DNA of 8,857 nt from Gammaproteobacteria bacterium UBA6968. GTDB taxonomy: Bacteria; Pseudomonadota; Gammaproteobacteria; Pseudomonadales; Azotimanducaceae. Position 1 is the stretch's first letter; the number at the start of each line of letters is the position of its first letter. Where the stretch lies: assembly GCA_002450255.1 (NCBI GenBank), contig DJYW01000176.1, positions 10,950-19,806 of the forward strand, written 5' to 3'. This document shows positions 1-6,155 of this stretch, in pieces. The translations under genes and the position numbers were made by a program. The notes beneath the pieces are model-generated. The model saw nothing but the letters and a program-made list of their open reading frames with translations, ran no database searches and was not told the DNA's origin.

Positions 1-51
1 TGAACGCCGTGGCTTGCTGAACGCTGTGGCTTTCTAAACGCTGTGGCCTAG
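1..51. repeat. Three tandem copies of a 17-bp unit
   Basis: Copies lie at 1-17, 18-34 and 35-51, with consensus TGAACGCTGTGGCTTKC; copies 1 and 2 differ at two positions and copy 3 diverges slightly more. The array starts at the window edge and may extend to the left. Because 17 is not a multiple of three, each copy sits in a different reading frame. In its own frame each reads Asn-Ala-Val-Ala, with or without one more residue, then a stop (TGA at 18, TAA at 35, TAG at 49). This looks like duplication of the last bases of a plus-strand gene lying to the left, but that gene is not visible, so the origin is inferred. Confidence 0.8.
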
Positions 52-183
52 CTGAGCAAAGCAGGCATTAATTGCAGGACTGGTGGCTGTGATAGCGGTC
101 AGGTATTAGAAAAAGCATACTTACATGCGTGCCGGGACATCAAAAAGACCGCGGTGCGAAAAAGCTTTAAGGCTCATTACATA

Positions 184-212
184 TTGAATTTAGGGCTTAT
201 GCGGCGTACAAG
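184..212 (+). promoter_or_regulatory. Possible sigma-70 promoter for the desaturase gene
   Basis: TTGAAT (184-189) and TACAAG (207-212) each match four of six consensus bases and are separated by the ideal 17 bp. The -10 box lies about 53 bp before the chosen start codon. The match is modest and could be chance. Confidence 0.33.
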
Positions 213-254
213 TTTGGTCGCTAACTCAGAGTAAGGGCAACGGCATGGTTGTCC

Positions 255-260
255 GGAGGA
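255..260 (+). promoter_or_regulatory. Ribosome binding site fixing the desaturase start
   Basis: GGAGGA lies five bases before ATG 266. It favours that start over the upstream in-frame ATG at 245, whose upstream bases show no purine-rich site as strong. Confidence 0.75.
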
Positions 261-265
261 AACCG

Positions 266-1222
266 ATGAACGAACCAAACACTGCACTTAATCCAAATGC
301 AGCCAATACACAGCGGCCCAGCGATTTCTTTTCCGAAGACGAGTTGGCATATCTACGTGAAATCAACCCGTGGCGGGGTATTTGGTCAGTGATGCATTGT
401 TGGGGTGTGATCGCTGCGACTTGGGTCGGGGTCGCGCTGTGGACGAACCCGCTAACGATATTACTCGGCGTGATGATTGTCGGCACGCGCCAACTGGGCT
501 TGTTCGTTATCACACATGACGCCTCCCACGGCGCGCTGTTTCGCAATCGCAAGCTCAATGACTGGGTGTCGGAGTGGCTGTTAAACAGGCCGCTGACCGA
601 CGAGCATATCGAGACCTATCGTCGCTATCATTTGCAGCACCACGCTCATACCCAACAACCCGAAGATCCTGACTTGCCGCTTTCTTCTGCTTTCCCGACT
701 TCACGTCAATCGCTGCATCGCAAAATATTTCGCGACCTGACTGGCCAAACCGGCTTGAACCAGTACGGACGCATTTTTAAGAGTGCATTTAAAGGCAACA
801 CGTTAGCAGAACGGTTGCAGCGTGGCTGGGCTCGTCTGGGCCCCAACATTTTGATCAACATGGGGATATTTGCCGGGTTTGCTGCAGCCGGGGTTTGGTA
901 TCTGTACTTCCTACTCTGGTGGTTGCCCGCGCTGACCTGGAATCGATTGGTCGTGCGCTTGCGTAACATTGGTGAGCATGCGGTGGTGCCGGATAATAAT
1001 GATCGCTTGCGTAATACCCGCACCACAAAGGCTAATTGGTTGGAGCGCGCCTTTATCGCGCCATACAACGTGCACTATCACCTTGAGCATCACTTGGTGG
1101 TCAACTGTCCGCAGTACAAGCTGCCCGAGGCGCATCGCATGATGCTGGAAAAAGGGCACGGTCCGCGGATGGAAATTCAGCCCGGCTATCAGGCGGTGCT
1201 CGCGAAGGCGGCACCAGTTTAA
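266..1222 (+). CDS. Fatty acid desaturase family membrane di-iron enzyme
   Basis: This is a 318-residue member of the membrane fatty acid desaturase/hydroxylase superfamily, which uses a di-iron centre and O2 to desaturate or hydroxylate lipid-like or other substrates. All three histidine clusters are present: HDASH (H84, H88), HLQHH (H122, H125, H126) and HLEHH (H272, H275, H276). There is also an RNIGEH segment (233-238) before the last box. Hydrophobic segments lie at about 46-80 and 196-225, as expected for an integral membrane protein. I start at 266 because GGAGGA at 255-260 is well spaced before that ATG; an in-frame ATG at 245 lacks a good site. The enzyme is complete and the size is normal. 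The RNxGEH/TRTT-type C-terminal half recalls the branch annotated as MocD-like oxygenases, but the substrate cannot be told. No ferredoxin or reductase partner is adjacent. The gene is convergent with the aminotransferase. Confidence 0.9.
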   Translation: MNEPNTALNPNAANTQRPSDFFSEDELAYLREINPWRGIWSVMHCWGVIAATWVGVALWTNPLTILLGVMIVGTRQLGLFVITHDASHGALFRNRKLNDWVSEWLLNRPLTDEHIETYRRYHLQHHAHTQQPEDPDLPLSSAFPTSRQSLHRKIFRDLTGQTGLNQYGRIFKSAFKGNTLAERLQRGWARLGPNILINMGIFAGFAAAGVWYLYFLLWWLPALTWNRLVVRLRNIGEHAVVPDNNDRLRNTRTTKANWLERAFIAPYNVHYHLEHHLVVNCPQYKLPEAHRMMLEKGHGPRMEIQPGYQAVLAKAAPV

Positions 1223-1350
1223 ATAGCTCAGCAAAAGAATCCCGGCAAAAAAATAGGCGGAGAAGAGGGTTAAATTCGCCAGAGGTCGAGCTTAACTCGC
1301 TACCACCGTCTTTCGAATTTGCCAGCGCAAACTTTTATAAGCGGTTTTTA

Positions 1351-1379
1351 TCTAGGCCGTTTTCTAGGCCGTTTTTTTT
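1351..1379. repeat. 12-bp tandem duplication ending in a T-run, between convergent genes
   Basis: TCTAGGCCGTTT occurs twice head to tail (1351-1362 and 1363-1374) and runs into a stretch of eight T (1372-1379). The T-run touches the TAA stop of the aminotransferase (complement of 1378-1380). It may serve as the plus-strand terminator of the desaturase gene, but only weak pairing is visible (GGCC with GGCC, or CGG with CCG), so a classical intrinsic terminator is not clearly present. Confidence 0.6.
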
Positions 1380-2541
1380 AGGCGTTTTCAAACAAGCTAG
1401 TGAATTGCCGCGCCTCATTGCTGGTACGCGCGCGGCGCACACAGTCCGCCAGGATGGGTAGGCCTGCTGATATCTGCTCCAGAGTCAAATGTCCAAACGC
1501 AAGCCGCAGATACGGTACGTTACGCTTTTGATAATGGAACGAGACCCCGGGCAAAAAGGCAACGCCCGCTTGCTGAGACAAATTCCAAAGATGCTTTCGG
1601 TCCACGTCGTCAGGTAAGCGCACCCATATAAAGAGTCCCCCCACGGGTTCAGACCAAAGGCATAAGTCGCCCAGATGTTCGGACAATCCTTGCAGTGTGC
1701 GGTCGCGTTTTTCTTTGAGCACCGGGTTGGCAAACTGGGCGTGTTCATCAATCCCGTCCTTATAAAACTCTGCCGTCACCGCAGCAGCGAAGTAATTACT
1801 GCCCGCATCGTGTCGGCGAGCCAGTATTTTTTCTAGCATGGGTGGTTTAGCGTAGATGTAGCCTAGGCGCAGTCCCGGCGCTAATATCTTCGATAGAGAA
1901 CACAGATAAATAATGTCAGGACTGTCGTCAATCGCATAAAACGACGGTGCTAGCGGTCCTTCATAATGTACATCTGCATAACAATTGTCCTCAATAATCG
2001 GCACCTCATAATGCTTGGCCAGATCAATAATGCGTTTGCGCCGCTCTAGTGGCATGACAAAACCAGTGGGGTTCTGATAAGTACTGATGGTGTATATGAA
2101 GCGCGGTTTGCGGCCTTGCTTGTGTAAGCGCGCCAGCTCCGCTTCGACGTGGTCCGGTGACATACCACCTTCGTCCAAAGGAATGCCGACCATATCGAAA
2201 CCTAAACTGCGGTACGCGCCGAGAGTGCCTGGGTAGCTATATTCCTCAACCAGGATTGGGTCGCCGCGGTCGCCTTGCAGCGCTTCAGCGCTAAGGGTGA
2301 CCCCCTGCATGGAGCCGTTAGTCAAAATCAAATGATCTGGATCAACTTGCACGCCCTCTCGGTTTGCCTCGCGCTCAGCCATGACTTTGCGCAGGCCTGG
2401 GTGGCCGAGGTTGCCTGGATATTGAGTCATTTCCGTGGCTTGTTCTGCCAGTACCTTCGTCGCAGCTTGTTGCAATGCCGCGACAGGGAAAGTGCTGGGG
2501 TCTGATCGGCCGCTGCCGAAATCGTAAAGAATGTTAGACAT
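1378..2541 (-). CDS. PLP-dependent class I/II aminotransferase, MocR/2-aminoadipate transaminase type, without HTH domain
   Basis: This 387-residue fold-type I aminotransferase resembles the catalytic half of MocR-type regulators and LysN-like 2-aminoadipate transaminases. The PLP site is intact: phosphate-binding GSMQG (76-80), QNPTG with N157, D185 and Y188 in EDNCYAD, Schiff-base K218 in SLSKIL, R225, and the carboxylate-binding R346 in YLRLAF. The N-terminus opens directly with the DFGSGRSDP segment typical of the catalytic domain, so no GntR-type DNA-binding domain is attached; this is an enzyme rather than a regulator. It should move an amino group between an alpha-amino acid and a keto acid in the cytoplasm; the specific pair is unknown. 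Its ATG overlaps the stop of the upstream epimerase gene by 8 bp (AATGTCTAA), so it is the second cistron of that operon and probably translationally coupled. Confidence 0.92.
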   Translation of the reverse strand: MSNILYDFGSGRSDPSTFPVAALQQAATKVLAEQATEMTQYPGNLGHPGLRKVMAEREANREGVQVDPDHLILTNGSMQGVTLSAEALQGDRGDPILVEEYSYPGTLGAYRSLGFDMVGIPLDEGGMSPDHVEAELARLHKQGRKPRFIYTISTYQNPTGFVMPLERRKRIIDLAKHYEVPIIEDNCYADVHYEGPLAPSFYAIDDSPDIIYLCSLSKILAPGLRLGYIYAKPPMLEKILARRHDAGSNYFAAAVTAEFYKDGIDEHAQFANPVLKEKRDRTLQGLSEHLGDLCLWSEPVGGLFIWVRLPDDVDRKHLWNLSQQAGVAFLPGVSFHYQKRNVPYLRLAFGHLTLEQISAGLPILADCVRRARTSNEARQFTSLFENA

Positions 2542-3316
2542 TACCGATCACCAGTTGTTGTGTTGTTAGATAGTTGTAGCTTTGCGCCACTGCCGTGAAT
2601 ATATCTGTATCGCAGCTGTCCAGTTCGACGACGGCCCATTCAAATACCGCCGGGTTCATTGCAGCGAAGACTGCTTCCAAGTCCATTTTACCTGAGCCAA
2701 CCGCCACATGAGACTGGCCTGCCTCAAGAGGGCCATCTTTAATGTGTGCGTATGGCGTCCGATCGGCAACCCGCGCGAGTTCTGCGGCGGCATCATTGTT
2801 ACCGAAATTAGCCGCCCAATAGGTGTCAATTTCAAACTCGACGTCGGGCACTTGCTCCTGGAGATAGTGGTAACCGGGACGACCATCGAGCAGATTAAAT
2901 TCCCAATAGTGGTTATGCAGAAACAGCTTTAGATCGTATGGTTTGAGTGAATCGACCAACTTTTGCGTGGTTTCAATCGTATGTTGTAACGCTTCCATAT
3001 CTTTAAAATCGTCCGGCGCATAGCCGCCAGGTACGCGGCTTAAACCCAGCGTTTTGACGATGTCGGCTACCTGCCCAATATCCGGACTGCGATTTACCCA
3101 GGGAAAGTGCGTGGATGACACCTGCATACCCAGATCTTCTACTTGGCGTTTAAATTCGGCTGGCTTCTTACCAAAGAGATGAAAGGGCTCCACACCTTTG
3201 TAGCCAATTTTGGCTATGACATCGAGAACGTGGTCAAAGTTATCCGCCGATGCCTCGCGTAGCGTATAGAGCTGCACCGAAATAGGCGGCTGAAAAGCCG
3301 ATGGATTTGTACTCAT
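2534..3316 (-). CDS. Sugar phosphate isomerase/epimerase family TIM barrel (xylose isomerase-like, YcjR/IolE-like)
   Basis: This is a 260-residue AP-endonuclease-2/xylose-isomerase-like TIM barrel, a fold used by metal-dependent ketose 3-epimerases, inosose dehydratases and keto-glycoside epimerases or lyases. It opens with the common SVQLYTLR strand (13-20). It carries HNHYWEF (134-140), EIDTYW with D164 (162-167), HIKD (191-194) and VVELD with E231 (229-233). E139, D164, H191 and E231 are likely metal ligands (inferred by family pattern). The ATG at 3316 follows GGGAGGA (3327-3321) by four bases; an in-frame ATG at 3364 would add 16 residues across that site and is less likely. No signal peptide is present, so the protein is cytoplasmic. 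It is first in an operon with the aminotransferase and diverges from the Gfo/Idh/MocA gene, which points to keto-sugar or cyclitol metabolism. The exact reaction is not determinable. Confidence 0.9.
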   Translation of the reverse strand: MSTNPSAFQPPISVQLYTLREASADNFDHVLDVIAKIGYKGVEPFHLFGKKPAEFKRQVEDLGMQVSSTHFPWVNRSPDIGQVADIVKTLGLSRVPGGYAPDDFKDMEALQHTIETTQKLVDSLKPYDLKLFLHNHYWEFNLLDGRPGYHYLQEQVPDVEFEIDTYWAANFGNNDAAAELARVADRTPYAHIKDGPLEAGQSHVAVGSGKMDLEAVFAAMNPAVFEWAVVELDSCDTDIFTAVAQSYNYLTTQQLVIGNV

Positions 3317-3331
3317 ATGATCCTCCCGATA

Positions 3332-3344
3332 CGCTATCCTAGCG
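3332..3344. promoter_or_regulatory. Inverted repeat just upstream of the epimerase RBS
   Basis: CGCTA and TAGCG are perfect reverse complements separated by TCC, and end five bases from the Shine-Dalgarno sequence of the minus-strand epimerase gene. The element could be a small operator or a short 5'-UTR hairpin that affects access to the RBS. Its small size means chance is possible. Confidence 0.35.
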
Positions 3345-3366
3345 CGGTCGTGGAGGGATGGCACGC

Positions 3367-3385
3367 GTTACGCTAACCGTGTAAC
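3367..3385. promoter_or_regulatory. Candidate operator palindrome
   Basis: The 19-bp element reads GTTACGC, TAACC, GTGTAAC. The outer five bases pair perfectly and one more inner C/G pair is kept (GTTACnC / GnGTAAC). It lies about 50-70 bp upstream of the epimerase start, a usual place for a repressor or activator site. The binding protein is unknown. Confidence 0.4.
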
Positions 3386-3521
3386 CGCGCCAGCAAAGTG
3401 GGCGTATTTGCAGCTGCTTGATCTCGAATTGCCTTTGAGTTCGCGCCGTGTTGGCGTTCTAAGTAGAGCCATTGATTGGGTTAGCGCGGCGGGCTGGGGA
3501 TGTGGCATGAGAGCCGTGTCA

Positions 3522-3550
3522 CTGACAGTAAAAGGGTTCGCAGGTTCAAC
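3522..3550 (+). promoter_or_regulatory. Weak promoter candidate for the Gfo/Idh/MocA operon
   Basis: CTGACA (3522-3527) matches five of six -35 bases. The hexamer 17 bp downstream, TTCAAC (3545-3550), matches only three of six -10 bases, so the call is weak. An activator-dependent promoter would fit. Confidence 0.25.
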
Positions 3551-3573
3551 CAAAGTATCCGCTCCAAATACTT

Positions 3574-3597
3574 AAACGGGATCCCCAAACGGTATCC
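3574..3597. repeat. 11-bp direct repeat AAACGGNATCC
   Basis: AAACGGGATCC (3574-3584) and AAACGGTATCC (3587-3597) differ at one base and are spaced 13 bp apart. A shorter relative, AAAGTATCC, lies at 3552-3560. Their place between the putative promoter and the Gfo/Idh/MocA start suggests a possible regulator binding array, but this is only positional evidence. Confidence 0.45.
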
Positions 3598-3650
3598 AGT
3601 GCTTGTGACCTTTAAACGAAAATAATTTGAGACGCCTGTTTGGAAGTGAC

Positions 3651-4799
3651 ATGACAACGAACGGATTGACAAAGCTTCGGTTCGGCTTAGTTGGTGGCGG
3701 TGAAGGCGCATTCATTGGCCAGGTACATCGGCTTGCCGCAGAAATGGATGGCCTCGCGACCCTGGTTTGCGGTGCGTTTTCCAGTGATGCAGCTAAGTCG
3801 CAAAGTTCGGGCACCCAGTTATATCGCCTGCCCGCGGAACGCTGTTACGCGACCTATACCGAAATGTTCGCCGAACAAGCTCGCCTGAGCGAGGCCGAGC
3901 GGATGGATTTCGTGGTTGTAGCAACGCCCAATCATCTGCATGTTCCCGTGGCTATTGCCGCGCTAGAAGCGGGCTTTCACGTGATGTGCGATAAACCACT
4001 GGCGACCTCTCTGCAATCTGCCCAGCAACTACGTGAAGTAGTACGCGCTACGGGTAAACGCTTTGGGATCACCTACAACTACTGCGGTTATCCGATGATT
4101 CGCCAGGCGCGATATCTAATCGCCAACGGCGCGCTGGGCGCGATCCGCCGCGTTAATTGCAGCTATCTGCAAGGCTGGCTGGCGCAACCGCTGTTGGACA
4201 ACAAGCAGGCCATTTGGCGTACCGATCCAGATCGGGCCGGTGCGGCGGGTTGTTTTGGGGACATCGGCAGTCACGCTGAACACCTGGTGCGCTATGCGAC
4301 CGGTCTTTCTTACGCGTCTATTTATGCGGACCTGAGCACTTTCGTGCCTGATCGCGCCTTGGACGACGACGGCAACGTATTGCTGCGTTTTGCCGGTGGT
4401 GCCAAGGGTGTCCTGAGCGCAAGCCAGGTGGCTGTTGGCAAAGAAAACGACGTTTGTTTGCAGGTATTTGGAGAGCGTGGCGGTTTGGAATGGCGGCAAA
4501 CGGATGCCAATACGCTATGTTTTTATCCGCAAGATGAACCCGCGCAAACACTTCGCACCGGTGGCCCGGGATTATGCCCCGCAGCCGCCCGCGCGAGTCG
4601 GGTGCCTGCCGGCCATCCGGAAGGCTATCTGGAAGCATTTGCGACGCTGTATCAGAATTTTTGCGGGACGTTGCTTGGGTTGGCTGAAACCTATGACTTT
4701 CCGACTATCGATGACGGTGTGGCGGGTATGGCGTTTATCGAAGGTGCCGTGCGCAGTGCGCAGAACGGTAGTTGGCAGAGCATCGCTGGCGACGCCTAG
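3651..4799 (+). CDS. Gfo/Idh/MocA family NAD(P)-dependent oxidoreductase
   Basis: This is a 382-residue sugar/polyol dehydrogenase of the Gfo/Idh/MocA family. The N-terminal Rossmann fold shows LVGGGEGAFIG (13-23) for NAD(P), ATPNHLH (91-97), and CDKPL (113-117), the family's EKP motif with Asp for Glu and catalytic K115. In the C-terminal domain, GDIGSHAEHL (203-212) supplies D204 and H208, the usual substrate-site pair. Length is normal and nothing is missing. It should oxidise a sugar, glycoside or cyclitol hydroxyl, or run the reverse reduction, in the cytoplasm. I choose ATG 3651, preceded by GGAAG (3642-3646), over TTG 3627, which would add eight residues. It is 89 bp upstream of a TIM-barrel epimerase on the same strand and diverges from another. 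Family members in E. coli (YcjS) oxidise glucosides at C3, an attractive but unproven parallel. Confidence 0.92.
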   Translation: MTTNGLTKLRFGLVGGGEGAFIGQVHRLAAEMDGLATLVCGAFSSDAAKSQSSGTQLYRLPAERCYATYTEMFAEQARLSEAERMDFVVVATPNHLHVPVAIAALEAGFHVMCDKPLATSLQSAQQLREVVRATGKRFGITYNYCGYPMIRQARYLIANGALGAIRRVNCSYLQGWLAQPLLDNKQAIWRTDPDRAGAAGCFGDIGSHAEHLVRYATGLSYASIYADLSTFVPDRALDDDGNVLLRFAGGAKGVLSASQVAVGKENDVCLQVFGERGGLEWRQTDANTLCFYPQDEPAQTLRTGGPGLCPAAARASRVPAGHPEGYLEAFATLYQNFCGTLLGLAETYDFPTIDDGVAGMAFIEGAVRSAQNGSWQSIAGDA

Positions 4800-4888
4800 A
4801 TTTTCGACATAAATTATCGGTTAGATAAACTCGCCAGGCTTAAGCAGAAGCAACTGAGAAGATCACAGACAACACGCAAGAGGTAACT

Positions 4889-5941
4889 ATGCAAACACTC
4901 AAAGGTCCAGCGATTTTTCTTGCGCAATTTATGGCGGACGCAGATCCGTTTAACAACATTGACGCGATGGCCGCCTGGGCTGCACGCCTTGGGTTTGTAG
5001 GGGTGCAGGTGCCCATTGGCAACCCAGCGTTTATCGATGTTGCGCTGGCCGCAGAAAGCAAAACTTATTGTGACGAATTGCTTGGTCGAGTGGCCACTCA
5101 TGGCGTCACCATTACGGAACTTTCAACGCATCTTGAAGGCCAGCTGGTAGCGGTTCACCCCGCCTACGACACCATGTTTGACGGGTTTGCGCCGCAGGCT
5201 GTGCGCGGCAATCCTAGTGCCCGGCAAGCTTGGGCAACACAACAGGTTCGTTTAGCTGCAAAAGCCAGCGCGAATTTGGGTTTATCTGAAAGCGTCACCT
5301 TTTCTGGCGCGTTATTGTGGCCCTATCTGTATCCTTGGCCGCAGCGTCCTGCAGGTCTTGTGGAAGAGGGGTTCGCTGAACTTGGCCGGCGTTGGCGTCC
5401 GTTGCTGGATGAGTATGCAGAGTATGGAATTGATCTTTGTTACGAAATTCATCCCGGCGAGGATTTGCATGATGGCGTGACTTTCGAGCGTTTCTTGGAC
5501 GAAGTCGACCAGCATGCTGCTGCTAATATTCTTTACGATCCGAGCCATTTTGTACTGCAGAATCTGGATTATCTGGCGTTTATCGATTGCTACAAAGAGC
5601 GCATTAAGATGTTCCACGTAAAGGACGCGGAACTGAATCCTACAGGCCGCAGCGGCGTTTATGGCGGCTATCAAAGTTGGTTAGATCGTCCAGGGCGGTT
5701 TCGTTCTCTGGGCGATGGCAGTATTGATTTCAAAGCGATCTTTGCCAAGCTTGCCGCCTATGACTTTGCTGGGTGGGCGGTATTGGAGTGGGAGTGTTGT
5801 CTTAAGCATCAAGAGGACGGCGCGCGCGAAGGCGCGCAGTTTATTCGCGACCATATTATTCGCGTGACCGACAAACAGTTTGATGATTTTGCTGCGAGCG
5901 GTGTCGATGCAGCTATGAACAAAGAGCTGCTCGGTATTTAG
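4889..5941 (+). CDS. Sugar phosphate isomerase/epimerase family TIM barrel, larger paralogue
   Basis: This 350-residue xylose-isomerase-like TIM barrel belongs to a different, longer subfamily than the minus-strand homologue. The metal-site pattern of tagatose-3-epimerase-type enzymes is clear: CYEIHPGED with E186 and H188, YDPSHF with D217 and H220, MFHVKDAE with H243, K245 and D246, and VLEWE with E300/E302. TH at 80-81 (in ITELSTH) matches the early substrate-site motif. The long insert around 245-275 (NPTGRSGVYGGYQSW region) is typical of the group acting on keto-sugars or glycosides. AAGAGG (4878-4883) lies five bases before the ATG. The 89-bp gap from the Gfo/Idh/MocA gene shows no clear promoter or terminator, so co-transcription is likely. 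It may epimerise, isomerise or beta-eliminate the dehydrogenase product; which of these cannot be told from sequence. Confidence 0.92.
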   Translation: MQTLKGPAIFLAQFMADADPFNNIDAMAAWAARLGFVGVQVPIGNPAFIDVALAAESKTYCDELLGRVATHGVTITELSTHLEGQLVAVHPAYDTMFDGFAPQAVRGNPSARQAWATQQVRLAAKASANLGLSESVTFSGALLWPYLYPWPQRPAGLVEEGFAELGRRWRPLLDEYAEYGIDLCYEIHPGEDLHDGVTFERFLDEVDQHAAANILYDPSHFVLQNLDYLAFIDCYKERIKMFHVKDAELNPTGRSGVYGGYQSWLDRPGRFRSLGDGSIDFKAIFAKLAAYDFAGWAVLEWECCLKHQEDGAREGAQFIRDHIIRVTDKQFDDFAASGVDAAMNKELLGI

Positions 5942-5980
5942 GTTTGTCTTGGTATCTGGGGTGGCTATGATTTTGTATGG

Positions 5981-6002
5981 GATTCGTTTGGTCTAACGAA
6001 TC
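5981..6002. repeat. Perfect 8-bp inverted repeat, 6-base loop, after the epimerase gene
   Basis: GATTCGTT (5981-5988) and AACGAATC (5995-6002) are exact complements around TGGTCT. It begins about 40 bp past the epimerase stop. It has no T-run on either side, so it is not a standard intrinsic terminator. It may be a 3'-end RNA hairpin, a rho-type pause/stabiliser element, or a protein binding palindrome. Confidence 0.7.
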
Positions 6003-6118
6003 GGATCACAGCCGCAAGAAAGGTAAGTCGAAAATGCGCGCGCTACATGCGGTTGTCGCGTTCGAAAAGCGGCAGGAAAACCCGGTTACCAAACTGCTGC
6101 GCATACTCGTGCTCAGTA

Positions 6119-6139
6119 GGCTTAAGCCCAGGTTTTTTT
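6119..6139 (+). terminator. Weak plus-strand terminator candidate
   Basis: GGC-TTAA-GCC forms only a three-pair stem, but a run of seven T follows after four bases. Its position downstream of the plus-strand epimerase suits a terminator, although the stem is too short for confidence. Confidence 0.25.
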
Positions 6140-6155
6140 GCGTTGTTTTAAAGCG

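Larger units (their letters stand above)
52..265 (+). other. Leader region upstream of the desaturase gene
   Basis: This stretch has no credible gene. It holds short perfect palindromes (ACCGCGGT at 148-155, AAAGCTTT at 161-168), a possible promoter at 184-212, and the ribosome binding site GGAGGA at 255-260. I see no convincing terminator for a gene entering from the left. Confidence 0.5.
3317..3650. other. Divergent regulatory region between the two sugar-metabolism operons
   Basis: These 334 bp hold no credible gene and must carry the promoters of both operons. Visible elements are the RBS of the minus gene (3321-3327), a tight inverted repeat CGCTA-TCC-TAGCG (3332-3344), and an interrupted palindrome GTTACGC-N5-GTGTAAC (3367-3385). 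There is also a small hairpin CGCC-GTGTT-GGCG (3444-3456), a possible plus-strand -35 box CTGACA (3522-3527), and a near-perfect 11-bp direct repeat at 3574-3597. No regulator gene is adjacent. Confidence 0.6.

Noticed and set aside
706..1234. Two minus-strand ORFs antisense to the desaturase gene
   Set aside because: Shadow frames; the plus strand carries all three conserved histidine boxes.
3317..3364. Upstream ATG at 3364 for the minus-strand epimerase
   Set aside because: The extra 16 residues span the strong GGGAGGA site that serves ATG 3316 and have no family counterpart.
3500..3570. tRNA-like GGTTCAA segment in the divergent region
   Set aside because: No acceptor stem, D-arm or anticodon arm can be built around it.
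3627..3650. TTG start at 3627 for the Gfo/Idh/MocA gene
   Set aside because: ATG 3651 has its own purine-rich GGAAG site and places the Rossmann motif at the usual distance from the N-terminus.
4116..4499. Minus-strand ORF antisense to the Gfo/Idh/MocA gene
   Set aside because: Lies wholly within the coding sequence on the other strand and shows no family motifs.
4435..4812. 125-codon plus-strand ORF inside the Gfo/Idh/MocA gene
   Set aside because: Out-of-frame shadow of a confidently assigned gene; composition rich in Arg/Cys/Trp as expected for a wrong frame.
266..5941. Biosynthetic gene cluster for a secondary metabolite (desaturase plus aminotransferase plus oxidoreductase)
   Set aside because: No core synthase, carrier protein, tailoring glycosyltransferase or export gene is present; a catabolic sugar module fits better.
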